Below, piece by piece: positions 1 through 7,497 of a stretch of 11,058 bases of DNA. How positions within the stretch are numbered: position 1 is the first letter of the stretch; the number at the start of each line of letters is the position of its first letter. The translations under genes were made by a program, and so were the position numbers. The stretch covers positions 1-11,058 of the forward strand of contig MHER01000124.1 in NCBI GenBank assembly GCA_001805205.1. Direction: 5' to 3'. The stretch is from Nitrospirae bacterium RIFCSPLOW2_12_42_9. Lineage in GTDB: Bacteria; Nitrospirota; 9FT-COMBO-42-15; HDB-SIOI813. A model generated the notes under the pieces. It did not search any database and was not told the DNA's origin. It saw only the letters and a program-made list of their open reading frames with translations.

Positions 1-1371
1 TAGGACTATCATATACCCTTCAGGCACTACCTCGAGCGGGTAATTGTTTAATTCAATTATTCTCGGATCCCGCCTGCTGAATAATGCCCCTTTCGCCTTG
101 TTAGTACCCCCACTCGACTGGACAGTCAGTGTTATAAGACTGATATAATCTCCTGCGTCCTTGTTTTTTGACTCGTCGATTTCTATACCTCTGTCCTGGG
201 CTATTATTGGCGCATTAACATAATTAACAGTATCTTCCAATATAGGCGTGAGTAATCCTTTCAGGACTGCTATTGTGAGGGGAGCAACGTTTAATTCAGC
301 AACCTTGCCACGATATTCTATGCTTACCTTCTTTATCCCTCCTTCACAAATACTTGACTGGAAGGCACCTAATTTTTCAGCAAGTGAAATATATGGTTGC
401 AGCTTTGGCAATACATCCGGAGGTACTGAAGGGAAATTTGCAGCATTTCTAATAACCCCTTTTATCAGATAATCCACTATCTGTTCTGCAATAGCAAGGG
501 CTACATTCTCCTGTGCCTCCATAGTAGAGGCGCCCAGATGGGGGGTGCATATGAAATTATCAAGGGTAAGAAGTGGATTCTTAGGGTCTATTGGTTCCTG
601 TACAAATACATCAAATGCAGCCGCAGCAATCTTTTTTGATTTAAGCGCTTCAAAAAGGGCATTTTCATCTACTATGCCGCCCCTCGCACAGTTGACAATC
701 ATAACACCATCTTTCATCTTGTTGATTGCCTCAGCATTAACCATATTCCTGGTCTCAGCAGTAAGCGGAGAATGTATGGTAATAAAATCCGAACGCGAAT
801 ATACATCAGATAGAGTTACAAGTTCCACACCCATCTTCTGCGCATTCTCCGGTGACAGAAATGGGTCATAGGCTAAAACATTCAGCATAAGCCCCTGTGC
901 AAGTTTGGCAACATGACTTCCAACACGGCCCATACCAATGATCCCAAGGGTTTTGTTAAAAAACTCAACACCTGTAAATTTACTCTTTTCCCATTTACCA
1001 CCCTTAATAGATGCAGTGGCCTGTGGTATATGCCGTACCATTGATAGAAGCATAGATATGGAATGTTCCGCTGTAGTCACTGTATTTCCTCCGGGCGTAT
1101 TCATCACAACTATACCCTTCTTTGTTGCAGTGACTACATCTATATTATCAAGACCGGCTCCTGCCCTGCCAACAACTTTCAGGTTCTTAGCAGTACCAAT
1201 AACCTCGGCTGTAACCTTTGTGGCGCTCCGTACAACAAGACCATCGTAATCACCAATTATTTTTAGCAGCTCATCCTTGCTCAATTTGGTGTTTACATCT
1301 ACAGACAGGCCTGCGCTCTTTAATATCTCTACACCCTTATCTGATAAACTGTCACTAACCAGCACTTTCAC
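1..1371 (-). CDS. serA: D-3-phosphoglycerate dehydrogenase, 3' end cut by window edge
   Basis: This enzyme oxidises 3-phosphoglycerate to 3-phosphohydroxypyruvate with NAD, the first step of serine synthesis in the cytosol. The 457 visible residues show the N-terminal substrate domain, the NAD-binding Rossmann motif GMGRVG (146-151), and the catalytic Arg230 (NCARGG), Glu259 (QEP) and His278 (TPHLGAS). A further region from about 320 to 440 marks the long form with an intervening (ASB-type) domain. The reading frame is open at the left edge at VPEGYMIVL, where the C-terminal ACT domain normally begins, so roughly 70 residues are probably missing. The start is GTG at 1371-1369. An AAAGGA ribosome site (1385-1380) lies 8 nt upstream and overlaps the TAA stop of the preceding aminotransferase. 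That TAA is in the same frame, so no earlier start is possible. Close coupling to the aminotransferase supports a serine pathway pair. Confidence 0.96.
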   Translation of the reverse strand, partial: MKVLVSDSLSDKGVEILKSAGLSVDVNTKLSKDELLKIIGDYDGLVVRSATKVTAEVIGTAKNLKVVGRAGAGLDNIDVVTATKKGIVVMNTPGGNTVTTAEHSISMLLSMVRHIPQATASIKGGKWEKSKFTGVEFFNKTLGIIGMGRVGSHVAKLAQGLMLNVLAYDPFLSPENAQKMGVELVTLSDVYSRSDFITIHSPLTAETRNMVNAEAINKMKDGVMIVNCARGGIVDENALFEALKSKKIAAAAFDVFVQEPIDPKNPLLTLDNFICTPHLGASTMEAQENVALAIAEQIVDYLIKGVIRNAANFPSVPPDVLPKLQPYISLAEKLGAFQSSICEGGIKKVSIEYRGKVAELNVAPLTIAVLKGLLTPILEDTVNYVNAPIIAQDRGIEIDESKNKDAGDYISLITLTVQSSGGTNKAKGALFSRRDPRIIELNNYPLEVVPEGYMIVL

Positions 1372-1383
1372 TTTAAAAATCCT

Positions 1384-2529
1384 TTAAATATTTTTGATAA
1401 ATATCTCTTCTGCCCTTTTAAGACCGCTTCCGAGTTCACCATGATAACCCATTTCTTTTAATACCATCTCTACACCGGCAATTGCAGTTATTACGTCGAA
1501 TTTGTCACAATAACCCATATGAGATATACGGAATATCTTTCCTTTAAGGTGATCTTGTCCTCCTGCTGCTGTAATGCCGTATCTTTCTCTTAATCTCTTA
1601 TATATCTGCTGTCCGTCAAATCCTTCAGGTGCCTTTACAGCAGTTACAGCGTTACTGGGAGAGGTCTTTGGTAAGAGTTCAAGCCCAAATCCTTTAACCC
1701 CTTCTCTTGTTGCCTGGGCGAGCAGACTATGTCGTGCAAATATATTCTCAAGACCTTCTTCCTTTAGAGTCCTTAAGACATACTGAAGCCCTATTATAAG
1801 TGATACTGCAGGGGTATATGCAGATGTACTCTTTTTCAGATTTTCACGTTCTTTTTTAAAATCAATATAAAACCTTGAACACTTCGCACTTTCATTCATC
1901 CTCCATGCCTTATCACTTACACTTGCAAAGGCAAGACCCGGGGGCAGCATAAGTGCTTTTTGTGATCCTGTAATAAGGATATCAATTCCCCATTCGTCCG
2001 GTTTTATATCAAAGACCCCTAAAGCTGTAATAGCATCAACCACAAAGATAGTATTCGGATAACGTGAAACAATTTCCCCGATAATTTTTACATCATGTGC
2101 CACTCCTGTAGAGGTTTCACTGGCCTGGACATAAACCCCTTTTACTGAAGGGTCTTTTTTTAAAAGATCCGCTATAACTGCAGGGTCTACTGCTTCACCC
2201 CATTCGACCTTGATTTCTGTGGCGTTAACTCCAAAGGCTTTGCATATTTTCCCCCAGCGTTCTCCAAACTTCCCGCCATTTACTGTGATAACTTTATCTC
2301 CAGGGGACATGAAGTTTGAAATAGACCCCTCCATAGCCCCTGTACCACTTGAGGCCATAATAAGCACATCATTTTGTGTCTGGAATAACCATTTAAGACC
2401 TTCTTTCACCTCCTCCATTACCGGAGTAAAGTCAGGTGAGCGGTGATGGATAATAGGTTGTGCCATCCTTAGGAGAACCTCTGGTGGCACCTGTGTAGGA
2501 CCGGGTGCTAATAAATATTTTTTTATCAT
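1384..2529 (-). CDS. Class V PLP aminotransferase, probable phosphoserine aminotransferase substitute
   Basis: A 381-residue fold-type I aminotransferase of the serine-pyruvate / alanine-glyoxylate family (also annotated as 'soluble hydrogenase 42 kDa subunit'). Visible landmarks are a phosphate-binding SSGTGAME (60-67), Asp165 in VVDAITALG that would contact the PLP pyridine nitrogen, the Schiff-base Lys191 in TGSQKALMLPPG, and Arg334 in FRISHMG as the likely substrate carboxylate binder. Length is normal for the family. It is not homologous in detail to the classical SerC. However, it lies directly upstream of serA with no gap beyond the ribosome site, so I infer that it transaminates phosphohydroxypyruvate to phosphoserine. 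A serine-glyoxylate or alanine-glyoxylate role cannot be excluded. The start is ATG at 2529 with a weak AGG upstream. The gene follows rnc after 20 nt and is probably in the same transcript. Confidence 0.85.
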   Translation of the reverse strand: MIKKYLLAPGPTQVPPEVLLRMAQPIIHHRSPDFTPVMEEVKEGLKWLFQTQNDVLIMASSGTGAMEGSISNFMSPGDKVITVNGGKFGERWGKICKAFGVNATEIKVEWGEAVDPAVIADLLKKDPSVKGVYVQASETSTGVAHDVKIIGEIVSRYPNTIFVVDAITALGVFDIKPDEWGIDILITGSQKALMLPPGLAFASVSDKAWRMNESAKCSRFYIDFKKERENLKKSTSAYTPAVSLIIGLQYVLRTLKEEGLENIFARHSLLAQATREGVKGFGLELLPKTSPSNAVTAVKAPEGFDGQQIYKRLRERYGITAAGGQDHLKGKIFRISHMGYCDKFDVITAIAGVEMVLKEMGYHGELGSGLKRAEEIFIKNI

Positions 2530-2549
2530 AATCGGTTAACCTAACATAT

Positions 2550-3263
2550 CTATAAATTATTTGTCAAGTGTTTTAGAGCTTCTTTTGCAGCCTTTTGTTC
2601 AGCATCTTTTTTACTTCTTCCTGATCCCATACCGAAAACCTCCCCGTTTATAGATAACTCTATTTCAAAAGTCTTCTTATGGTCCGGACCGGTTTCTCTT
2701 AATACTTTATATACAGGTAATGGCAGTCCGCGTGCCTGGCAATATTCCTGAAGATCAGTCTTATAATCAAGACTAATCCCTTCGCGGGTAAGAGTCATTA
2801 TATGCCATGAAAATGTTTTAATTATAAAATCACAGGCTTGATCAATTCCACCATCAAGATATATTGCTGCTATAATAGATTCCAGTGTGTTTGCAAGAAG
2901 AGAATCTTTTTTTCTTCCTCCGGTGTGTTCTTCTCCCTTTCCAAGCAATAGATATTTTCCAAGGTCCATTTCCAAAGCAATTTTGGAAAGAGATACCTCA
3001 CTCACAACCATAGATTTTAATCTTGATAGTTCTCCTTCCTGAAGATCAGGAAAGGTTTTAATAAGGTATGTGCTTATGGCGAGGTCTAAGACAGCATCGC
3101 CCAGAAACTCAAACCGTTCATTATCTCGTAAATTAAGATCCGGATTTTCATTTACAAACGATTTGTGTGTAAGGGCTTCTCTTATCAGTTCAGGATTCTT
3201 AAAACCGTATGATAATTTTTCCTGCAGGTCTTCTATCAAGCTGTCTAATATCAATTTTGTCAA
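2550..3263 (-). CDS. rnc: Ribonuclease III
   Basis: A double-strand-specific endoribonuclease for rRNA processing and mRNA decay, acting as a cytoplasmic homodimer. The 237 residues contain the signature ERFEFLGDAV (49-58), with Glu52 and Asp56 matching catalytic Glu41/Asp45 of E. coli, and the second metal motif LANTLES with Glu128. Residue 125 is Asn where E. coli has Asp114; to my knowledge this is a common natural variant. A C-terminal double-stranded-RNA-binding domain spans about 164-235, ending SKKDAEQKAAKEAL. The start is TTG at 3263-3261, overlapping the fabF TGA by 4 nt (TTGA). There is no strong ribosome site and no nearby ATG, so translation is probably coupled to fabF. rnc next to fatty-acid genes is known elsewhere, for example after acpA in Bacillus subtilis. 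Here fabF sits between acpP and rnc. Confidence 0.96.
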   Translation of the reverse strand: MTKLILDSLIEDLQEKLSYGFKNPELIREALTHKSFVNENPDLNLRDNERFEFLGDAVLDLAISTYLIKTFPDLQEGELSRLKSMVVSEVSLSKIALEMDLGKYLLLGKGEEHTGGRKKDSLLANTLESIIAAIYLDGGIDQACDFIIKTFSWHIMTLTREGISLDYKTDLQEYCQARGLPLPVYKVLRETGPDHKKTFEIELSINGEVFGMGSGRSKKDAEQKAAKEALKHLTNNL

Positions 3264-4501
3264 CTCGTATATTTTTTAAAGATTAGGCAGGCGTTTGTTC
3301 CCCCAAAGCCAAAAGAATTCGATATGGCAACCCCTACATTAAGCGTTCTTGATTTGTTGGGAACATAGTCCAGATCGCATTCCGGATCAGGAAATTCGTA
3401 ATTGATTGTAGGAGGAATTACCCCTTTATCAATTGCAAGAATAGAGAATACGGCCTCTATACCACCTGAAGCACCTAAAAGGTGTCCGGTCATTGATTTT
3501 GTGGAGCTAACAGGAATCTCGTAAGCCCTTTTACCAAAGACTGTTTTAATTGCTGCTGTTTCGTTTTCATCATTAAATTTAGTAGATGTGCCATGTGCAT
3601 TAATATAACCTACCTGGTCATATGGTATCTTAGCATCATTAAGTGCGATCTTTATACATCTGGCTGCGCCCTCACCTTCAGGAGGTGGTGCTGTTATATG
3701 GTATGCATCTCCTGTCATTCCGTACCCCTTTATCTCAGCATAGATGTTTGCATCGCGTCTCTCGGCATGAGAAAGTTCTTCTAATACAACGACACCGGCC
3801 CCTTCCCCCATAACAAACCCATCGCGCATGGCATCAAAGGGTCTGCTTGCCTTTTCAGGTTCATCATTCCTCTCGGATAATGCACGCATAGCACAAAAAC
3901 CACCAATTCCAAGTGGACTGATCACAGATTCCGTTCCTCCTGCGATCATTACATCTGAATCCCCCCTCTGTATGATTTTATATGCATCTCCTATGGCATG
4001 AGTACCTGATGCACATGCAGTTACAACAGAAGAGTTGGGTCCTTTGGCGCCAAAGATCATTGCAATATGGCCGGATACAAGATTAATTATGGTCATTGGT
4101 ATAAAGAATGGGGATATCTTCTTTACCCCTCCTTCGAGATATCTTAAATGGGTAGATTCAATAGCAGGGAGCCCTCCCATTCCTGAGCCCACATATACAC
4201 CGGTCCTCTCCGCATCAGCCTCTGATATCTGAAGATTTGCATCCTCAACAGCCATCTTTGCCGCAGCTACTCCAAAATGGATGAACCTGTCCATCTTCTT
4301 GATCTCTTTCTTTTCAATAAAGACAGCAGGATCAAAATCCTTTACTTCAGCAGCAATCTGCGATGGAAAGCCAGAGGCATCAAACCTTGTTATCCTCCCG
4401 ACCCCGGATTTTCCTTCACACAGGGCTGCCCACGTTTTATTTACACCAATTCCAAGAGGTGTAACAAGGCCGAGGCCTGTAACAACGACACGCCTGTTCA
4501 A
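3260..4501 (-). CDS. fabF: Beta-ketoacyl-ACP synthase II
   Basis: This enzyme condenses malonyl-ACP with acyl-ACP in the elongation step of type II fatty-acid synthesis. The protein is 413 residues, the normal family length. It has the Cys-His-His triad: Cys163 in TACASGTHA, His303 in NAHGTSTKFND and His340 in SMTGHLLGASG. Lys335 and the C-terminal NSFGFGGTN loop (395-403) are also present. The start is TTG at 4501-4499. In-frame TAA and the absence of ATG or GTG upstream rule out a longer form, and AAAGGA at 4514-4509, lying within the last codons of acpP, is 7 nt upstream. The gap to the acpP TAG is 2 nt, so the two are tightly coupled, as carrier protein and its condensing enzyme usually are. 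The downstream overlap with rnc is 4 nt. Confidence 0.97.
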   Translation of the reverse strand: MNRRVVVTGLGLVTPLGIGVNKTWAALCEGKSGVGRITRFDASGFPSQIAAEVKDFDPAVFIEKKEIKKMDRFIHFGVAAAKMAVEDANLQISEADAERTGVYVGSGMGGLPAIESTHLRYLEGGVKKISPFFIPMTIINLVSGHIAMIFGAKGPNSSVVTACASGTHAIGDAYKIIQRGDSDVMIAGGTESVISPLGIGGFCAMRALSERNDEPEKASRPFDAMRDGFVMGEGAGVVVLEELSHAERRDANIYAEIKGYGMTGDAYHITAPPPEGEGAARCIKIALNDAKIPYDQVGYINAHGTSTKFNDENETAAIKTVFGKRAYEIPVSSTKSMTGHLLGASGGIEAVFSILAIDKGVIPPTINYEFPDPECDLDYVPNKSRTLNVGVAISNSFGFGGTNACLIFKKYTS

Positions 4502-4503
4502 AC

Positions 4504-4737
4504 CTACATCCTTTCTTTAATATAGTCAATTGAGTTTTGAACTGTAATTATCTTTTCAGCATCGTCGTCAGGTATCTCAATCCCGAATTCTTCTTCAAAG
4601 GCCATTACCAATTCAACTGTATCAAGGGAATCTGCACCGAGATCATCCACAAACGATGCCTCTTGTGTAACCTCATCGTCAGCAACACCAAGCTGTTCGG
4701 CAACTATCTTTTTTACCCTTTCCTCAACTGATGACAT
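4504..4737 (-). CDS. acpP: Acyl carrier protein
   Basis: A small acidic 77-residue carrier that holds growing acyl chains on 4'-phosphopantetheine. The attachment serine is Ser37 in the canonical [12 protein letters not shown] motif. Helix II after it is rich in Glu, which docks Fab enzymes, and the length and acidity match bacterial AcpP. It starts at ATG 4737 behind the best ribosome site in the window. It lies 47 nt after fabG and 2 nt before fabF. The strong ribosome site fits the need for far more AcpP than Fab enzymes from one transcript. No carrier-protein synthase gene is in the window. Confidence 0.98.
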   Translation of the reverse strand: MSSVEERVKKIVAEQLGVADDEVTQEASFVDDLGADSLDTVELVMAFEEEFGIEIPDDDAEKIITVQNSIDYIKERM

Positions 4738-4745
4738 TCAGCACC

Positions 4746-4755
4746 TCACCTCCTT
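4746..4755 (-). promoter_or_regulatory. Near-perfect Shine-Dalgarno site of acpP
   Basis: Read on the minus strand, the ten bases AAGGAGGTGA match the usual 16S rRNA 3' end complement without mismatch and stand 8 nt before the acpP ATG. No other gene here has so strong a site; several (fabH, yceD, rnc) have almost none. It probably sets high AcpP output relative to its neighbours. Confidence 0.85.
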
Positions 4756-4784
4756 TATACAAAATCATGAATTAAGTTTACTAA

Positions 4785-5540
4785 TCACATATACATGCCG
4801 CCATTAACATGTATTACCTGTCCTGTTATATATGAAGCCTCATCTGAAGCAAGAAACTTAACAACATGAGCAATATCCTCTGGCTTTCCTAATCTGCTCA
4901 TGGGTATCTGACTTGTTAATGTTTTTCTTACCTCATCTGAAAGGGCCAATGTCATATCTGTTTCTATAAAGCCAGGGGCAATAACATTTGCAGTAATCCC
5001 TCTGTTGGCGTATTCCCTTGCTACTGATTTTGTAAAACCTATTATACCGGCCTTTGATGCTGCATAGTTGGCCTGTCCTATATTCCCCATCACACCAACA
5101 ATGGATGCAATGTTAATAATCCTTCCTTCCCTGTTTTTTACCATACCTTTTATAATAGCCTTCGTACAATTGAAAGTCCCTGTCAGATTAACTCTTAAAA
5201 CATTTTCCCATTCATCATCTTTCATTCTAAGAATAAGATTGTCCCGTGTTATACCTGCATTATTGACCAAAATATTAATATGCCCAAACAGCCTTATTGC
5301 TTCTTCTCCAGATCTCTCCATGCTTGCATAATCTCCAACATCTCCCTGGATGCCAATGGCCTTTCTACCGGTGCTTGATTCAACTTCGTCCATTGAGGAT
5401 TTCAATCCGTCAATGGCAACATCTACTCCAACTATATCAGCGCCTGACTTCGCCAGGGTAAACGCAATAGCCTTACCTATACCACGACTTGCTCCCGTAA
5501 TAAATGCAACCTTATTATTAAGAATTTGCATTAATTCCAT
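4785..5540 (-). CDS. fabG: 3-oxoacyl-ACP reductase
   Basis: A short-chain dehydrogenase/reductase that reduces beta-ketoacyl-ACP to beta-hydroxyacyl-ACP. Visible motifs are the cofactor glycine motif TGASRGIG (15-22), NNAG (93-96), Asn118, Ser146, Tyr159 and Lys163 (the complete SDR tetrad), and the C-terminal GGMYM typical of FabG. Arg19 in the glycine motif is the usual NADPH contact. However, an Asp (residue 40, VGVDVA) follows the second beta strand, a position that in SDRs often favours NADH. The longest start is ATG at 5540, overlapping fabD by 23 nt. A second in-frame ATG at 5531 (Met4) has GGA 4 nt upstream and gives an N-terminus closer to the family norm, so either may be used. Placement between fabD and acpP is the classical order. 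Confidence 0.96.
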   Translation of the reverse strand: MELMQILNNKVAFITGASRGIGKAIAFTLAKSGADIVGVDVAIDGLKSSMDEVESSTGRKAIGIQGDVGDYASMERSGEEAIRLFGHINILVNNAGITRDNLILRMKDDEWENVLRVNLTGTFNCTKAIIKGMVKNREGRIINIASIVGVMGNIGQANYAASKAGIIGFTKSVAREYANRGITANVIAPGFIETDMTLALSDEVRKTLTSQIPMSRLGKPEDIAHVVKFLASDEASYITGQVIHVNGGMYM

Positions 5541-6489
5541 CAGATTTTTTTATTACTTCAACTGTTTTATTGAAGCTATCAACATCCTCAACATTGAGTA
5601 CATTTACTTCTTTATCCATCTCTCTTGCTATTCTCTTCTGGAGGCCTGATAATACACGCCCGGGCCCAACCTCAACAAATGTATCATATCCCTCATTAAT
5701 CAGAAAAGACATGGACTCATTCCATCTGACTGGATTTGTTAGTTGCCTTATCAGGGAATCCTTGATTTCTGAAGATGAGACAACTGTTTTAGCATCCACA
5801 TTAGTAATCAGTGGTATATTAAGATTTGAAAAATTTATGTTATCAAGTATATGAGAAAGCCTTTTTGCAGATATATCCATCAGTGGTGAATGTGATGGAA
5901 CACTTACATTAAGCGTAATTACTTTTTTAGCCCCTCTTTCTTTTGCAAAATCCATGGCCTTATTGACCGCATCAATCTCACCGGCAATTACTATCTGCTC
6001 ATTAGTATTATAGTTTGCAGGAGAAACAATTCCATATCCTGAAGCAGCACTGCAGACTTCAATGACTATTTCTTTTCTCAATCCTAATATTGCTGCCATC
6101 ATCCCTTTATTTTCCGGTACAGCATCCTGCATTAATCTGCCACGATTCTGGACAACCGGCAGTGTTTGTGTAAACGATGCCCCTCCTGCAGCTATAAGGG
6201 CCGAATACTCACCTAAGCTATGACCTGCAACTATATCAGAGATTATCCCTTCATTAAGAAGAATCCGCCAGGCAGCAATGCTGGTGACTAAAATAGCAGG
6301 TTGAGTATATTCTGTCAAATTGATTTTATCCCCTCGATTTTCAAAGCATAATCCTTTAATATCCAATTTTAAAATATCCTCTGCAGCATCAAATACTTCT
6401 CTTGCATGAATAAAATTATCATAAAGGAATTTGCCCATACCGCTATACTGAGAACCCTGTCCCGGAAAAATAAATGCTATCTTTTTCAT
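5518..6489 (-). CDS. fabD: Malonyl-CoA:ACP transacylase
   Basis: This enzyme transfers malonyl groups from CoA to AcpP, supplying the extender unit to FabH and FabF. The 323 residues carry the oxyanion motif FPGQGSQ (8-14), the nucleophile Ser91 in GHSLGEYSAL, Arg116 in NRGRLM that binds the malonyl carboxylate, His200 in VPSHSPLM, and the C-terminal VGPGRVL (274-280). Length is slightly above the roughly 310 usual for the family because of a short lysine-rich tail (KKSDGINANS). The start is ATG at 6489, 10 nt after the fabH TAG, with AGGGA just upstream. The 3' end overlaps the longest fabG frame by 23 nt, so translation is probably coupled. Confidence 0.97.
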   Translation of the reverse strand: MKKIAFIFPGQGSQYSGMGKFLYDNFIHAREVFDAAEDILKLDIKGLCFENRGDKINLTEYTQPAILVTSIAAWRILLNEGIISDIVAGHSLGEYSALIAAGGASFTQTLPVVQNRGRLMQDAVPENKGMMAAILGLRKEIVIEVCSAASGYGIVSPANYNTNEQIVIAGEIDAVNKAMDFAKERGAKKVITLNVSVPSHSPLMDISAKRLSHILDNINFSNLNIPLITNVDAKTVVSSSEIKDSLIRQLTNPVRWNESMSFLINEGYDTFVEVGPGRVLSGLQKRIAREMDKEVNVLNVEDVDSFNKTVEVIKKSDGINANS

Positions 6490-6499
6490 TTTCCGGTCC

Positions 6500-7483
6500 C
6501 TACCATTTTATTAATGCTGCACCCCATGTCAGCCCGCTTCCAAATGCCTCAAGCAATACATAATCGCTTTCTCTGACCATATGTTCTGATACAGATTCAC
6601 ATAATGCTATCGGAACTGACGCTGCAGATGTATTGCCATATACATCAAGGTTTATCTTGAAACGCTCAAGTGGAATATTCAATTTCTTGCCTACAGCCTG
6701 GATTATCCTTAAATTGGCCTGATGGGGGATAAACAATTTAATGTCATCAGATTTTAACCCATTAAATTTCAGTACTTCACTTATGGAATCACACAAGGTA
6801 TTTACAGCAACCTTGAACAACTCATTCCCCCGCATTTTTATATATTGAAGCTTGTTTTTGAGCATTTCTTCACTTGGAGGTGTCCTGGACCCGCCTCCTG
6901 GAATATACAGAATATCCCATAATCTGCCATCTGAATGCAGGTGAGTAGATATGATTCCTCTATCTCCGGAATCAGCTTGCAGAATGGCTGCACCTGCACC
7001 ATCTCCGAATAAAACACAGGTACTCCTGTCACTCCAATCTACTACCTTTGAAAAAACATCCACGCCAATGACAAGGCCGGTACGATATATTCCTGATCTT
7101 ATATACTGGTCTGCAACTGACAGGGCATAGATAAATCCTGAACATGCAGCAGATATATCAAATGAAAAGATATTTTTTATGCCAAGTTTATACTGTACCA
7201 GGCATGCTGTTGACGGAAAAAGCATATCAGGGGTCACAGTTGCAACTATTATAAAATCGAGATCTTCTTTCTTTATCCCGGCATGTTTGAGCGCTGCCAC
7301 TGATGCATTGTAAGCAAGGTCTGATGCCGCTTCCTCTTCAGAGGCTATTCGTCTTTCACTGATCCCGGTTCTGTTGAGTATCCATTCATTTGATGTTTCG
7401 ACCATCCCCTCTAATTCAAGATTTGTCAGAACCCTCTCGGGCAGATATGAGCCTAATCCAATAATCCTTGAACGAATTTGCAT
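6500..7483 (-). CDS. fabH: Beta-ketoacyl-ACP synthase III
   Basis: This enzyme starts fatty-acid synthesis by condensing an acyl-CoA primer, usually acetyl-CoA, with malonyl-ACP. The 327 residues show the catalytic triad Cys114 (SAACSGF), His254 (IPHQANLRI) and Asn284 (GNTSAASVP). They also show the N-terminal NEWILNRTGISERR segment (33-46) that holds CoA-binding Trp and Arg residues. The C-terminus GSGLTWGAALIKW is canonical. The start is ATG at 7483, 14 nt after the plsX TAA. I see no Shine-Dalgarno match in that gap, so initiation may depend on coupling to plsX. Primer specificity (straight or branched chain) cannot be read safely from the sequence. Confidence 0.97.
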   Translation of the reverse strand: MQIRSRIIGLGSYLPERVLTNLELEGMVETSNEWILNRTGISERRIASEEEAASDLAYNASVAALKHAGIKKEDLDFIIVATVTPDMLFPSTACLVQYKLGIKNIFSFDISAACSGFIYALSVADQYIRSGIYRTGLVIGVDVFSKVVDWSDRSTCVLFGDGAGAAILQADSGDRGIISTHLHSDGRLWDILYIPGGGSRTPPSEEMLKNKLQYIKMRGNELFKVAVNTLCDSISEVLKFNGLKSDDIKLFIPHQANLRIIQAVGKKLNIPLERFKINLDVYGNTSAASVPIALCESVSEHMVRESDYVLLEAFGSGLTWGAALIKW

Positions 7484-7497
7484 ATTATTTGTCGTGA

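Noticed and set aside
545..1266. Open frames on the plus strand opposite serA, and similar ones opposite the other genes
   Set aside because: They lie antisense to clearly conserved proteins, have no ribosome sites and show no recognisable domains.
2562..2567. TTGACA on the minus strand just before the aminotransferase gene
   Set aside because: No acceptable -10 box lies 16-18 bp downstream; it falls within the end of rnc and is probably coincidental.
2880..2892. Asn125 of RNase III where E. coli has catalytic-site Asp114
   Set aside because: Asn at this place is frequent in RNase III of many bacteria, as far as I know, and the other metal ligands are intact. It is not evidence of an inactive enzyme.
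4754..4759. TATAAA before acpP as a possible -10 box of an internal promoter
   Set aside because: Transcription from it would begin inside or after the acpP ribosome site, and there is no good -35 at proper spacing.
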